Shown here piece after piece: positions 33,378-41,496 of a DNA stretch of 48,278 nucleotides (position 1 is its first letter; each line of letters starts with the position of its first letter). The DNA comes from an uncultured Faecalibacterium sp. (GTDB taxonomy: Bacteria > Bacillota > Clostridia > Oscillospirales > Ruminococcaceae), in contig CAKSWQ010000014.1 of NCBI GenBank assembly GCA_934512105.1, positions 1-48,278 of the forward strand, written 5' to 3'. The position numbers and the translations under genes are program-made. The notes under the pieces were generated by a model. That model was not told the origin of the DNA. It was given only the letters and a program-made list of their open reading frames with translations, and searched no databases.

Positions 33378-35156
33378 ATGGATATCACACACATTACCTC
33401 TCTGCTGGGCGGCGTTGCGCTGTTCTTGTACGGTATGTCCATCATGGGTGCCGGACTGGAAAAACTGGCAGGCGGCAAGATGCAGGGCGTACTGCAAAAG
33501 CTTACCTCCTCTACCATCAAAGGCGTGATCTTTGGCACACTGATCACCGGCGTCATCCAGTCGTCGGCTGGTACGGTGGTTATTTGTGTCGGCCTTGTCA
33601 ACTCCGGTATCATGACACTGACGCAGTCGGTAGGCGTGATCATGGGTGCAAATATTGGTACTACGGTAACAGGTCAGTTGATCCGCATGGCGGATATCTC
33701 AGGCGACAGCCTGTGGCTGACCTTGATCCAGCCCAAGACTTTTGCCCCCGTGGTGGCGTTTATTGGCTGCATTTTTTATGTGTTCCTGCGCAATGCCAAA
33801 AAGAAGAATATCGGCCAGATCATGCTGGGCTTCGGCATTCTGTTTACCGGCATGAGCCTGATGGATACCGGCGTGGCGCCTCTGCGGGAGAGTGCAGTCT
33901 TTCAGGATCTGTTCGTCACCATGACCAACCCCATTCTGGGCGTTCTGGTGGGCGTGGTGGTCACCGTGATCATCCAGTCCTCCTCTGCCTCGGTGGGTAT
34001 TCTGCAGGCACTGTCCAGCACAGGGCTTGTCACCTTCAGCTCTGCCATCCCCATCATTCTGGGTGCACATATCGGTACGGCGTTTACCCCGCTGCTCACC
34101 ATCGGCGGCTCTTCCAAGGATGGTAAGCGGGCAGCGCTCATCCACCTGTACTTCAACGTGATTGGCAGCGTTATTCTGCTGGCGCTGATCTACGCGGTGC
34201 AGTTTACCATCGGCATCCCCATGTGGGGCGATGTGATGAACAAGAGCTCCATTGCAAACATCCATACCATGTCCAGCGTGTGTGCCATGCTGCTGTTCCT
34301 GCCTTGCAGCGGGGTACTGAGCCGCTTGGCGATGCTCACGGTGCCCAGCAGCGTGGAGGAAGCACAGGAACTGAGCATGCCGGTGCTGGACGAGCGTCTG
34401 TATAAGAGCCCGGCTGTGGCTTTGCAGCAGGCAAAGAATGCGGTGATCAAGATGTCCCGCCGTGCCGCCCGCAACGTGGGTCTGGCCGCGCCGCTGCTGC
34501 TGAAGATGGACGAGGAGACCGTGAGCGCCATCAAGGTGCGCGAGAACCTGATCGACCGGATGGAGGTGGAGATCACCAACTACCTGATCAAGCTGACCGA
34601 TCAGGAGCTGGGCGATGACGAAAGCCATGCGGTGACTGAGCTGCTGAATTTTGTCACCGAGTTCGAGCGCATTGGCGACTATGCCGTGAACATCATGGAA
34701 AAGGCCGAGGAGCTGTACGACAAGGAGGCCAGCTTCAGCGAGAGCGCCAAAAAGGAGCTGCAGCTGCTGGATGACGCACTGGAGCGCATTCTGGCCCTGA
34801 CGGACGAGGCCTTTGAAAACGACGATACCCAGAAGGCTGCACAGGTGGAGCCGCTGGAGGAGATCATTGACGTGATGGTGGAGCGCCTGCGCGACCAGCA
34901 CATCCGCCGCCTGAAGGACGGCATCTGCTCCATCGACACCGGTGTGGTTTTCCTGGATGTGCTGAACAATGCCGAGCGCATCTCCGACCACTGCTCCAAC
35001 ATTGCAGTGCGCATGGTGGGCATGGAGGCCGGCGACGACTACGACTCTCACACCCTGAAAAACATCATGCACCACAGCCCCAGCAAGGACTATATGCTGG
35101 AATACGAGCAGTGCCGCAAGGAATACCTTGTGCCGCTGGAAGAAATGGAAGCGTAA
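33378..35156 (+). CDS. Na+/phosphate symporter with C-terminal PhoU-like domain
   Basis: A 592-aa protein of the NptA family. The membrane part (about 1-310) has the twin signatures IQSSAGTV with NIGTTVTGQ and IQSSSASVG with HIGTAFTPL. The tail (about 345-585) is all-helical and PhoU-like, with repeated EFERIGDYAVNI and NAERISDHCSNIA segments, the typical metal-binding E/D-x-x-x-D pattern of PhoU. It would import phosphate with sodium, with the tail as regulator. ATG 33378 follows TAGGAG. A terminator follows. It differs clearly from the short homologue at 30803. Confidence 0.9.
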   Translation: MDITHITSLLGGVALFLYGMSIMGAGLEKLAGGKMQGVLQKLTSSTIKGVIFGTLITGVIQSSAGTVVICVGLVNSGIMTLTQSVGVIMGANIGTTVTGQLIRMADISGDSLWLTLIQPKTFAPVVAFIGCIFYVFLRNAKKKNIGQIMLGFGILFTGMSLMDTGVAPLRESAVFQDLFVTMTNPILGVLVGVVVTVIIQSSSASVGILQALSSTGLVTFSSAIPIILGAHIGTAFTPLLTIGGSSKDGKRAALIHLYFNVIGSVILLALIYAVQFTIGIPMWGDVMNKSSIANIHTMSSVCAMLLFLPCSGVLSRLAMLTVPSSVEEAQELSMPVLDERLYKSPAVALQQAKNAVIKMSRRAARNVGLAAPLLLKMDEETVSAIKVRENLIDRMEVEITNYLIKLTDQELGDDESHAVTELLNFVTEFERIGDYAVNIMEKAEELYDKEASFSESAKKELQLLDDALERILALTDEAFENDDTQKAAQVEPLEEIIDVMVERLRDQHIRRLKDGICSIDTGVVFLDVLNNAERISDHCSNIAVRMVGMEAGDDYDSHTLKNIMHHSPSKDYMLEYEQCRKEYLVPLEEMEA

Positions 35157-35211
35157 AATGCGTTTCGACGGTGCATTGACGTTTTGACATAACGTTATAT
35201 CAAACAAAAGT

Positions 35212-35279
35212 AAAAGCGTCTGCAACAATTTCGTCTGGATCCTAAAAGTTCCGCGAAATTTTGTTGCAGACGCTTTTTT
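35212..35279. terminator. Bidirectional terminator after the symporter gene
   Basis: AAAAGCGTCTGCAACAA (35212-35228) and TTGTTGCAGACGCTTTT (35261-35277) are perfect 17-bp arms around a 32-nt loop; a T-run follows. Confidence 0.88.
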
Positions 35280-35287
35280 AGTGCCTG

Positions 35288-35414
35288 AACCCTCTCAGGC
35301 GCTGACGCGCCAGCTCCCCCGAAGGGGGAGCTTTTTGCAGTTTTCGGCAAAGGCAGATCAAGCTCCCCCCCTCGGGGGAGCTGGCAAAGCCGTAAGGCTT
35401 TGACTGAGAGGGTT
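35288..35414. mobile_element. MITE-like palindromic repeat, 127 bp
   Basis: Terminal inverted repeats AACCCTCTCAG (35288-35298) and CTGAGAGGGTT (35404-35414) enclose two GC-rich hairpins, one around 35312-35332 (AGCTCCCCC/GGGGGAGCT) and one around 35370-35392 (AGCTCCCC/GGGGAGCT), with a third small stem AAAGCC/GGCTTT near 35395. There is no coding capacity. This resembles the short dispersed palindromic elements common in gut Clostridia genomes. Only one copy is in this window, so its dispersed nature is inferred. Confidence 0.7.
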
Positions 35415-35426
35415 TTGTGCCTGCAT

Positions 35427-35801
35427 TTACTCCCCCAGATCTTCCAGCAGCAGGTCCAGCTCCCGGGGACTGTTGACCACAAGCCCGCGCTTGATGCGCA
35501 AAGCGTCGTTTTCCGGCAGAAGATTGGTGTAGATGCCGGTCACGCGGATCAGGGTGCCCGGGGTGCCGTCGGCGCGGCAGGTGTACACCGCCACCCGCCC
35601 GCCGCAGTCTTGCAGGCAGTAGCGGGCAGCATCCGTCTGGGGCACTGCCTGCGCGGCAAGGCTCAGGGGGGAAGCGGGGTCGGTCTCGGACCCGGCGGGG
35701 CTTTGAGACAGCGGCAGCTTTGGCAGCGCCATCCAGAACAGACTGAATACAATGGTGAATACGCAAAGCCCGTAGAACAGGCAGACAGACAGCTTGCGCA
35801 T
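35427..35801 (-). CDS. Small exported protein with BofC-like C-terminal region
   Basis: A 124-aa protein. ATG 35801 (MRKLSVCLFYGLCVF) is preceded by GAAGGGAG. One N-terminal hydrophobic segment (about 5-27) acts as signal or anchor. The C-terminal 65 residues (GGRVAVYTCR, GIYTNLLPENDALRIKRGL, SPRELDLLLEDLG) resemble, from memory, the C-terminal domain of BofC-like proteins widespread in Clostridia. Function is unknown. It is transcribed towards the MITE-like element and the bidirectional terminator. Confidence 0.65.
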   Translation of the reverse strand: MRKLSVCLFYGLCVFTIVFSLFWMALPKLPLSQSPAGSETDPASPLSLAAQAVPQTDAARYCLQDCGGRVAVYTCRADGTPGTLIRVTGIYTNLLPENDALRIKRGLVVNSPRELDLLLEDLGE

Positions 35802-35935
35802 AAAAAACACTCCCTTCTCCGGTAAGTATGCCCCATTTTTGCGGATAGCAGACAATTTTCACACGCGGGCACTGTACTTTCCGTGGCGGAGTGTGTTATA
35901 CTATTTATATCTGCTCAGCGCGCAAAGATTGGTTC

Positions 35936-35964
35936 TTGCCCGGCTGGGGCTTGCGTGCTATAAT
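35936..35964 (+). promoter_or_regulatory. Promoter of the class A PBP gene
   Basis: TTGCCC (35936-35941), 17 bases, TATAAT (35959-35964) with extended TGC. A second possible start upstream is TATACT at 35897-35902 with an extended TGT but a poor -35. Confidence 0.75.
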
Positions 35965-36078
35965 ATGGTATTGCAGTTTGAAGTTTCGTGTCACAAGCGA
36001 TGTGGATAAAGTCCGGCGCAGCAATGCCCGGCAACAGTCTTGAAATGTCAGGAGGCGATCCCTATCTCCAACAATGAG

Positions 36079-38622
36079 ATGAGAAAGATCCATCGGAGCG
36101 GCGAGGAGCAGTCTGCCCGCCCGGTGGGACGTAAGGTCAATGTTTCCCAGAGCCGCCGCGAGGCACGCCCCGCAGCGGAAAACCGTACCCGCGGGCCAAA
36201 GGCACCCAAAAGTCCCAAGCCGCCGAAGGAAAAGAGCAAGCACCCTATTCTGCGGTTCATCGGCCGCACCATTGCCACGGTGCTCTGCCTTGGCATCATG
36301 CTGGGCAGCGTGGTGGCTGTGGGCATGGTGTACTATGTGGTGCAGGCTACTGCCAACGACGGAAACCTGCTGGACCTGGACAACATCCAGCTGAGTCAGT
36401 CCAGTGTGGTGGTAGCTACCGACCCGGATACCGGCGCACAGGTGGAGTATGCTACCCTGCGCTCTTCCAACAGCCACCGCGTTTGGGCAGACCTTGAGCA
36501 GATCCCCTCCAACTTGCAGTATGCCTTCATCTGCACCGAGGACAAGGATTTCTACTCAGAGCCCGGCGTCAACTTCAAGCGCACCATCGGTGCAATGATC
36601 AACGAGTATCTGCTGCCCATTTACAGCTCCAAGCAGGGCGCATCCACGCTGGAGCAGCAGCTCATCAAGAACCTGACCGATGACAACAGCGCCAGCGGCA
36701 TCGATGGTGCACTGCGTAAGGTGCGCGAGATCTACCGCGCCCTCTGCCTGAGCCGCAGCTACTCCAAGGAAACCATTCTGGAAGCCTACCTGAACACCAT
36801 CAGCTTTACCGGTACCATTCAGGGCGTGCAGACAGCGGCCAACGAGTACTTCAACAAGGATGTCAGCCAGCTGAGCCTGTGGGAGTGCGCCACCATTGCC
36901 TCTATTACCAAAAACCCCACCAACTATAACCCCTATACGAACCCTGAAAACCTGATCAATCGCCGCAATTTTATCATGTACAATATGTGGCAGCAGGGCG
37001 TGATCAGCGAAGAAGACTACCGCAACGGCGCTGCACAGCCCCTTGTGCTGGCCGAAGAGGACAGCGGCAAAAAGCCCAGCACCGTCACCTCCTACTTTAC
37101 CGATGCACTGTTCAACGAGGTCGTGCAGGATATCATGGCCAAGGAGGGCATCACCGAGTCCGAGGCGCAGAAGCTGCTCTATACCGGCGGCTTTACCATC
37201 GAGGCGACTGTCAACACCAAATTGCAGTCCCAGATGGAAAACCTGATGCTCAACACCGACGATGCTTACTTCCCGGCGGGCTGGCATGAGGAAGAGGTCA
37301 CCTCCATCTCGGACGATGATGTGCAGGTGTTCAATGAGGATGGTACCCCCAAGACCCGTACCGGCGAGGACGGCACCATCTACTATTACCGCAACGTGCG
37401 CACGCAGGCTGCCATGGTCACGCTGGACTATGACGGCAACGTGCTGGCCATTGTGGGCGGCTTGGGCGAAAAGACCAAGAGCCTTTCCCTGAACCGCGCC
37501 TACAACGTGGAGCGGCAGACCGGTTCTACCATCAAGCCCATCGGCGCCTATGCACTGGGCATCGAGTACGGTCTGGTCAACTGGTCCACCATGCTCAACA
37601 ACTCCCCCCTGTACCAGAAGCAGGATATGATCATCCGGGACGAGGACTACTGCCGCCGCAACGGCCTGATGGGCCTTTCTGACAAGCAGCTCCGCGCTTA
37701 CCCCAACGCATGGCGCAGCTGGCCGCGCAACTATGGCGGCAACTACGGCGACGGCAGCGATATCCCGCTGTGGAATGGCCTTGCCCGCTCGCTGAACACC
37801 ATCGCGGTGCGCGTGGGCGACCTTGTGGGCGCAAGCAATATCTTCAACTTCGTCTACAACACCCTGCAGCTGAATACGCTGAATCCCACCAACGACGTGG
37901 GTCTGGCGCAGATGGTCATGGGCAGCCAGACCAAGGGCGTTACGCCCATGGCGCTGGCCGCAGCCTTCCAGATCTTCTATGACGGCGAGTACACCACCCC
38001 GCACCTGTACACCCGTGTGCTGGATCGGGAAGGCAACATCTATCTGGAAAACAACGCCACCAGCTATCAGGCGCTGACCCCGGATACCGCTTATGTCATG
38101 AACCGTCTGCTGAAGAACGTTCTGTTCTCCAGCGTAGGTACTGCCAGCGGCCGTTACCCCAACTCCAACGGCATGGAGGCCTTTGGTAAGACCGGTACGG
38201 CCAGCGACGAAAAGGATCTGTGGTTCGTGGGTGGCACGCCTTACTATGTCACCGCTGTATGGTGGGGCTACGATGCACCTTACGATATGACCAGGACTCT
38301 GTCCAAGCAGCAGGCCAAGACCCGCACCTGTGTGATGGCGTGGAAGGCACTGATGGAACAGGCACAGGCAGACTTGCCCTATAAGGCATTCCCCACCTCC
38401 GCAGGTGTGGTGGAGCAGCGCTACTGCACCCAGAGCGGCCTTCTGGCCGGTGCGCACTGCCCGAACACTGCTGTGGGCTTCTACCGTGCCGATGATCTGC
38501 CCGATACCTGCACCTACTCCCACGGTGCAGCGCGGGCTGCTGCCTCTACCGAGAACACAGACGGCGCTGTGCCCACCCAGCCGGTCATCCCCACCGACAC
38601 CAGTGCGCTGGATACGGAATAA
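36079..38622 (+). CDS. Class A penicillin-binding protein (PBP1-type)
   Basis: About 847 aa from ATG 36079. A basic cytoplasmic region (to about 65) precedes one membrane span (FIGRTIATVLCLGIMLGSVVAVG). The glycosyltransferase domain (about 120-300) has the catalytic Glu in CTEDKDFYSEPGVNF and KQGASTLEQQLIKN, a variant of the usual GGSTITQQ. The transpeptidase domain (about 400-740) has STIKP, SLN and KTGTAS. It polymerises and crosslinks peptidoglycan outside the membrane. The C-terminal 60 residues are low in complexity. The start is uncertain: GGAGG (36051-36055) is 23 bases from ATG 36079, eight bases before an ATC codon (36064), and downstream of TTG 36040 (see findings). Confidence 0.9.
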   Translation: MRKIHRSGEEQSARPVGRKVNVSQSRREARPAAENRTRGPKAPKSPKPPKEKSKHPILRFIGRTIATVLCLGIMLGSVVAVGMVYYVVQATANDGNLLDLDNIQLSQSSVVVATDPDTGAQVEYATLRSSNSHRVWADLEQIPSNLQYAFICTEDKDFYSEPGVNFKRTIGAMINEYLLPIYSSKQGASTLEQQLIKNLTDDNSASGIDGALRKVREIYRALCLSRSYSKETILEAYLNTISFTGTIQGVQTAANEYFNKDVSQLSLWECATIASITKNPTNYNPYTNPENLINRRNFIMYNMWQQGVISEEDYRNGAAQPLVLAEEDSGKKPSTVTSYFTDALFNEVVQDIMAKEGITESEAQKLLYTGGFTIEATVNTKLQSQMENLMLNTDDAYFPAGWHEEEVTSISDDDVQVFNEDGTPKTRTGEDGTIYYYRNVRTQAAMVTLDYDGNVLAIVGGLGEKTKSLSLNRAYNVERQTGSTIKPIGAYALGIEYGLVNWSTMLNNSPLYQKQDMIIRDEDYCRRNGLMGLSDKQLRAYPNAWRSWPRNYGGNYGDGSDIPLWNGLARSLNTIAVRVGDLVGASNIFNFVYNTLQLNTLNPTNDVGLAQMVMGSQTKGVTPMALAAAFQIFYDGEYTTPHLYTRVLDREGNIYLENNATSYQALTPDTAYVMNRLLKNVLFSSVGTASGRYPNSNGMEAFGKTGTASDEKDLWFVGGTPYYVTAVWWGYDAPYDMTRTLSKQQAKTRTCVMAWKALMEQAQADLPYKAFPTSAGVVEQRYCTQSGLLAGAHCPNTAVGFYRADDLPDTCTYSHGAARAAASTENTDGAVPTQPVIPTDTSALDTE

Positions 38623-38711
38623 GGGCAAAAATCGTACTTTTTCGCCCCTTTGCTGAAAAATCCGGCAAGGACAGGGCGCGCTTTACAAGACAAAACTGGA
38701 CAAAGTGACAA

Positions 38712-38754
38712 AATAGCATCCGGGCTCTTGCATTGCAGGGGTTCGGATGCTATT
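38712..38754 (+). repeat. Inverted repeat enclosing the threonine operon promoter
   Basis: AATAGCATCCG (38712-38722) and CGGATGCTATT (38744-38754) are perfect 11-bp arms with a 21-nt centre. The right arm runs into the -10 hexamer. It could be an operator, or a terminator for the PBP gene, as TATATTTT follows. Confidence 0.75.
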
Positions 38755-38756
38755 AT
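38728..38756 (+). promoter_or_regulatory. Promoter of the PheB-hom-thrB-lysC operon
   Basis: TTGCAT (38728-38733), 17 bases, TATTAT (38751-38756), with extended TGC. It lies within the inverted repeat 38712-38754. Confidence 0.75.
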
Positions 38757-38795
38757 ATTTTCTGCAAGAACACTTGTGTTTGAGAGGTGAACAAG

Positions 38796-39227
38796 TTGGA
38801 ACGCCGTTTTTATCTGGTGGATGCGCAGGTGCTGCCGGAAGTTTTTCTCAAGGTGGTGCGCGCCAAGGAGCTGCTGGCCAGCGGAGAAGCCCGCAGCATT
38901 TCGGCTGCGACCCGTGCCGTAGAGCTTTCGCGCAGCGCATTTTATAAGTATAAGGATTGTATCTTTGATTCTGAGAACGGCCGTGAGGTCATCACGGTCA
39001 TGGCTACCCTGCGGGATGAGACCGGTGCGCTGCAAAGCCTTTTGGCGGGCATCAGCGCCGCAGGTGCCAGTATTGTGACCATCAACCAGTCCACCCCGGA
39101 AAATGGGGCTGCGCTGGTGGCGGTCACCATCCGCACCGATACCATGCAGATGTCCCCGGAGGAACTGACCGAAAAGCTTTCGCGCCAGCGCATGGTCGTG
39201 GGTGTGCGCTGTGGGTATAACCTGTAA
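38796..39227 (+). CDS. ACT-domain protein, PheB-like
   Basis: A 143-aa protein starting at TTG 38796, six bases after AGAGGTGA; a GTG nine bases earlier sits on the ribosome site. The N-terminal 55 residues (ERRFYLVDAQVLPEVFLKV, ATRAVELSRSAFYKYKDCIF) resemble a small helix-turn-helix, and a C-terminal ACT domain follows from about 65 (VITVMATLRDETGALQSLL). This is the layout of the Bacillus PheB/UPF0735 family, which lies before threonine or phenylalanine genes in many Firmicutes. Its biochemical role is not settled; position at the head of the operon suggests amino-acid-responsive control. Confidence 0.85.
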   Translation: MERRFYLVDAQVLPEVFLKVVRAKELLASGEARSISAATRAVELSRSAFYKYKDCIFDSENGREVITVMATLRDETGALQSLLAGISAAGASIVTINQSTPENGAALVAVTIRTDTMQMSPEELTEKLSRQRMVVGVRCGYNL

Positions 39228-39254
39228 CAAAACAGGAAACGAGGGAAAGAGAGT

Positions 39255-40490
39255 ATGGCTAAAATTGCAATTCTGGGCTTTGGCACGGTGGGCAGCGGCG
39301 TATACGAGGTGCTGTGCCACAATGCTGCAAGCGTCTCCCGCCGGGCTGGCGAACCGGTGGAGGTAAAGTACATTCTGGACCCGAAGGATTTTACCGGCAA
39401 CCCGGTGGAGCCTTTGGTGGTGAAGAGTATTGATGTGATCCTGCAGGACCCGGAGATCCGGGTGGTGGTGGAGACCATCGGCGGCACCCGCTTTGCTTAC
39501 CCCTACGTCAAGGCGTGTCTGGAGAGCGGCCGCAGCGTGTGCACCTCCAACAAGGAGATGGTGGCCACCTACGGCGCAGAGCTGCTGGCACTGGCCAAGG
39601 AGCACGACTGCGCCTTCCTGTTCGAGGCCTCTGTGGGCGGCGGTACCCCCATCATCACCCCCATGCACCAGTGTCTGGCGGCTAACGTCATCACCGAGGT
39701 GGAGGGCATCGTGAACGGTACCACCAACTTCATGCTCACAAAGATGGTGCGGGAGGGCCTCGGCTTTGAGGATGCGCTGCACATCGCGCAGGAGCTGGGC
39801 TACGCCGAGACCAAGGACCCCAGCGATGACGTGGACGGCCGCGACGCCTGCCGCAAGATCGCCATCCTGTCCTCCATGGTATGCGGCCACCAGATCTACC
39901 CCCAGAACATCCCCACCCGGGGCATCCGGGCCATTACCACCGCCGATGTGGCCAGCGCCGAAAAGCTGGGCTGCGTCATCAAGCTGATCGCATGGATGAA
40001 GCTTGGCAAGGACGGCAGCGTAGCCGCCGGTGTAGAGCCGTGTCTGGTGCCCAAGGCAAACCAGCTGGCCAGCGTGGACGATGTGTTCAACGCGGTGCTG
40101 GTCAAGGGCGATATGCTGGGCGATGTGGTGTTCTACGGCAAGGGCGCAGGCAAGCTGCCCACCGCCAGCGCTGTGGTGGCAGACGTGGTGGACGCCCTGA
40201 AAAACGGCGCACAGGTGCACGACAGCCTGTTCTGGCAGCCTGCGGACCCGGTGGATGGAATGCTCACCGACCCGGCTCCCGCTGCATATTATGTGCGTGT
40301 GGCGGGCATTGCACCCGCTGTGGTGGAGGCCATCTACGGCTACGGCAAGGTGGTGGATGAGCGGTACGAAGGCTGCGCCTACTTTGTGGAGCGCGCCGAC
40401 GAGCGTGCGCTGGCCGAGGCCGCGCGCAAGGTGGAGGCCGTGGGCGGCAGCGTGAAGCTGGTGCTCAAGCGTCTGCCCGAGGAAGTGTAA
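39255..40490 (+). CDS. hom: Homoserine dehydrogenase
   Basis: A 411-aa enzyme. The Rossmann nucleotide motif GFGTVGSGV lies at residues 8-16. The catalytic region is visible as FEASVGGGTPIITP, EGIVNGTTNFML and the ETKDPSDDVDGRDACRKIAIL block with the conserved Lys and Asp. It reduces aspartate semialdehyde to homoserine. The last 80 residues are in the place of the regulatory ACT domain but the usual D-x-PGVL core is absent (AAYYVRVAGIAPAVVEAIYG). GAAAGAGAG precedes the ATG; thrB follows 18 bases after the stop. Confidence 0.95.
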   Translation: MAKIAILGFGTVGSGVYEVLCHNAASVSRRAGEPVEVKYILDPKDFTGNPVEPLVVKSIDVILQDPEIRVVVETIGGTRFAYPYVKACLESGRSVCTSNKEMVATYGAELLALAKEHDCAFLFEASVGGGTPIITPMHQCLAANVITEVEGIVNGTTNFMLTKMVREGLGFEDALHIAQELGYAETKDPSDDVDGRDACRKIAILSSMVCGHQIYPQNIPTRGIRAITTADVASAEKLGCVIKLIAWMKLGKDGSVAAGVEPCLVPKANQLASVDDVFNAVLVKGDMLGDVVFYGKGAGKLPTASAVVADVVDALKNGAQVHDSLFWQPADPVDGMLTDPAPAAYYVRVAGIAPAVVEAIYGYGKVVDERYEGCAYFVERADERALAEAARKVEAVGGSVKLVLKRLPEEV

Positions 40491-40508
40491 CGGAAAGGAA
40501 CTGCGGCA

Positions 40509-41414
40509 ATGAAAATCAAGGTTTCGGTCCCTGCCACCAGCGCCAATGTGGGCTCCGGCTTCGATGCGCTGGGTCTGGCAGTAACGTTGTACAACACGGT
40601 CACCTTTGAGGACAGCGAGGCGCTGGAGATCTCGGCATCGGACGGCACCCGCATCCCCCGGGGCGAGTCGAATCTCGTGTACCGCTCTGCCAAGGGTCTG
40701 TTCGAAAAAGTGGGCAAGCAGATCCCGCCCCTCAAGATCACCCAGACGAACCCCATCCCCATGGCACGCGGTCTGGGCTCTTCTTCGGCCTGCATCATCG
40801 CGGGTCTGCTGGGCGCAAACCGGATGCTGGGCGATGTGCTCAACACGCAGGAATTGCTCACGCTGGCAACTGCCATTGAGGGACACCCCGATAACGTGGC
40901 TCCGGCCCTGTTGGGCGGCCTGACCAGCAGCGTGTTCGAGGACGGCAAGGTGTATTCGGTCAAGCGGAATGTGGACGAAAGCCTCTGCTTTGCCGCCATC
41001 GTGCCGGACTACAAGCTGCTGACCGAAGCAGCCCGTGCAGCCCTGCCCAAGGAGGTATCCCATAAGGACGCGGTGTATAATCTGTCCCGTGCGGCGCTGG
41101 TGCCCGCAGCCTTCTGCGAGGGTCGGCACGACCTGCTGGCCATTGCCACCGAGGATAAGCTGCACCAGCAGTACCGGATGCCCTTGATGCCCGGCTCCCG
41201 CGAGGTATTCGATATGGCGCGGCTGTGCGGCGCAAAGGCCGTGTATGTCTCCGGTGCAGGCAGCACCGTAATGGCTGTGGCAGAAAAGGCCGAGGCCGAA
41301 AAGTTCTATTCCAAGCTGGAAAAAGGTCTGGAGCTGCTGGAAGGTCTGGACGGATGTGAAGCATTTACACTGTTGCAGCTGGATGCCGATAACACCGGCG
41401 CGACCGTGGAATGA
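40509..41414 (+). CDS. thrB: Homoserine kinase
   Basis: A 301-aa GHMP-family kinase. The N-terminal PATSANVGSGFDALG motif and the ATP-binding PMARGLGSSSACIIAGL loop (about 79-95) are intact, as is the C-terminal GAGSTVMAV segment. It phosphorylates homoserine for threonine synthesis. GGAAAGGAA precedes the ATG. Threonine synthase is not in the window, so thrC must be elsewhere. Confidence 0.95.
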   Translation: MKIKVSVPATSANVGSGFDALGLAVTLYNTVTFEDSEALEISASDGTRIPRGESNLVYRSAKGLFEKVGKQIPPLKITQTNPIPMARGLGSSSACIIAGLLGANRMLGDVLNTQELLTLATAIEGHPDNVAPALLGGLTSSVFEDGKVYSVKRNVDESLCFAAIVPDYKLLTEAARAALPKEVSHKDAVYNLSRAALVPAAFCEGRHDLLAIATEDKLHQQYRMPLMPGSREVFDMARLCGAKAVYVSGAGSTVMAVAEKAEAEKFYSKLEKGLELLEGLDGCEAFTLLQLDADNTGATVE

Positions 41415-41496
41415 TAAACGGGTAAGGGAAGTGCAAGAACGCTTCCGCCCGGCAAGCCCCCGCAAATGCGGGGCGTAAAGAGGAGAGTGACAAGAT

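Noticed and set aside
35288..35414. A short CRISPR array
   Set aside because: The repeats are inverted hairpin arms and not direct repeats with spacers; no cas gene is near.
38623..38660. A terminator directly after the PBP gene (GGGC/GCCC around 38622-38655)
   Set aside because: Only four or five GC pairs plus an A/T stem with a mismatch; no U-tract after the stem. The repeat at 38712-38754 is the better candidate.
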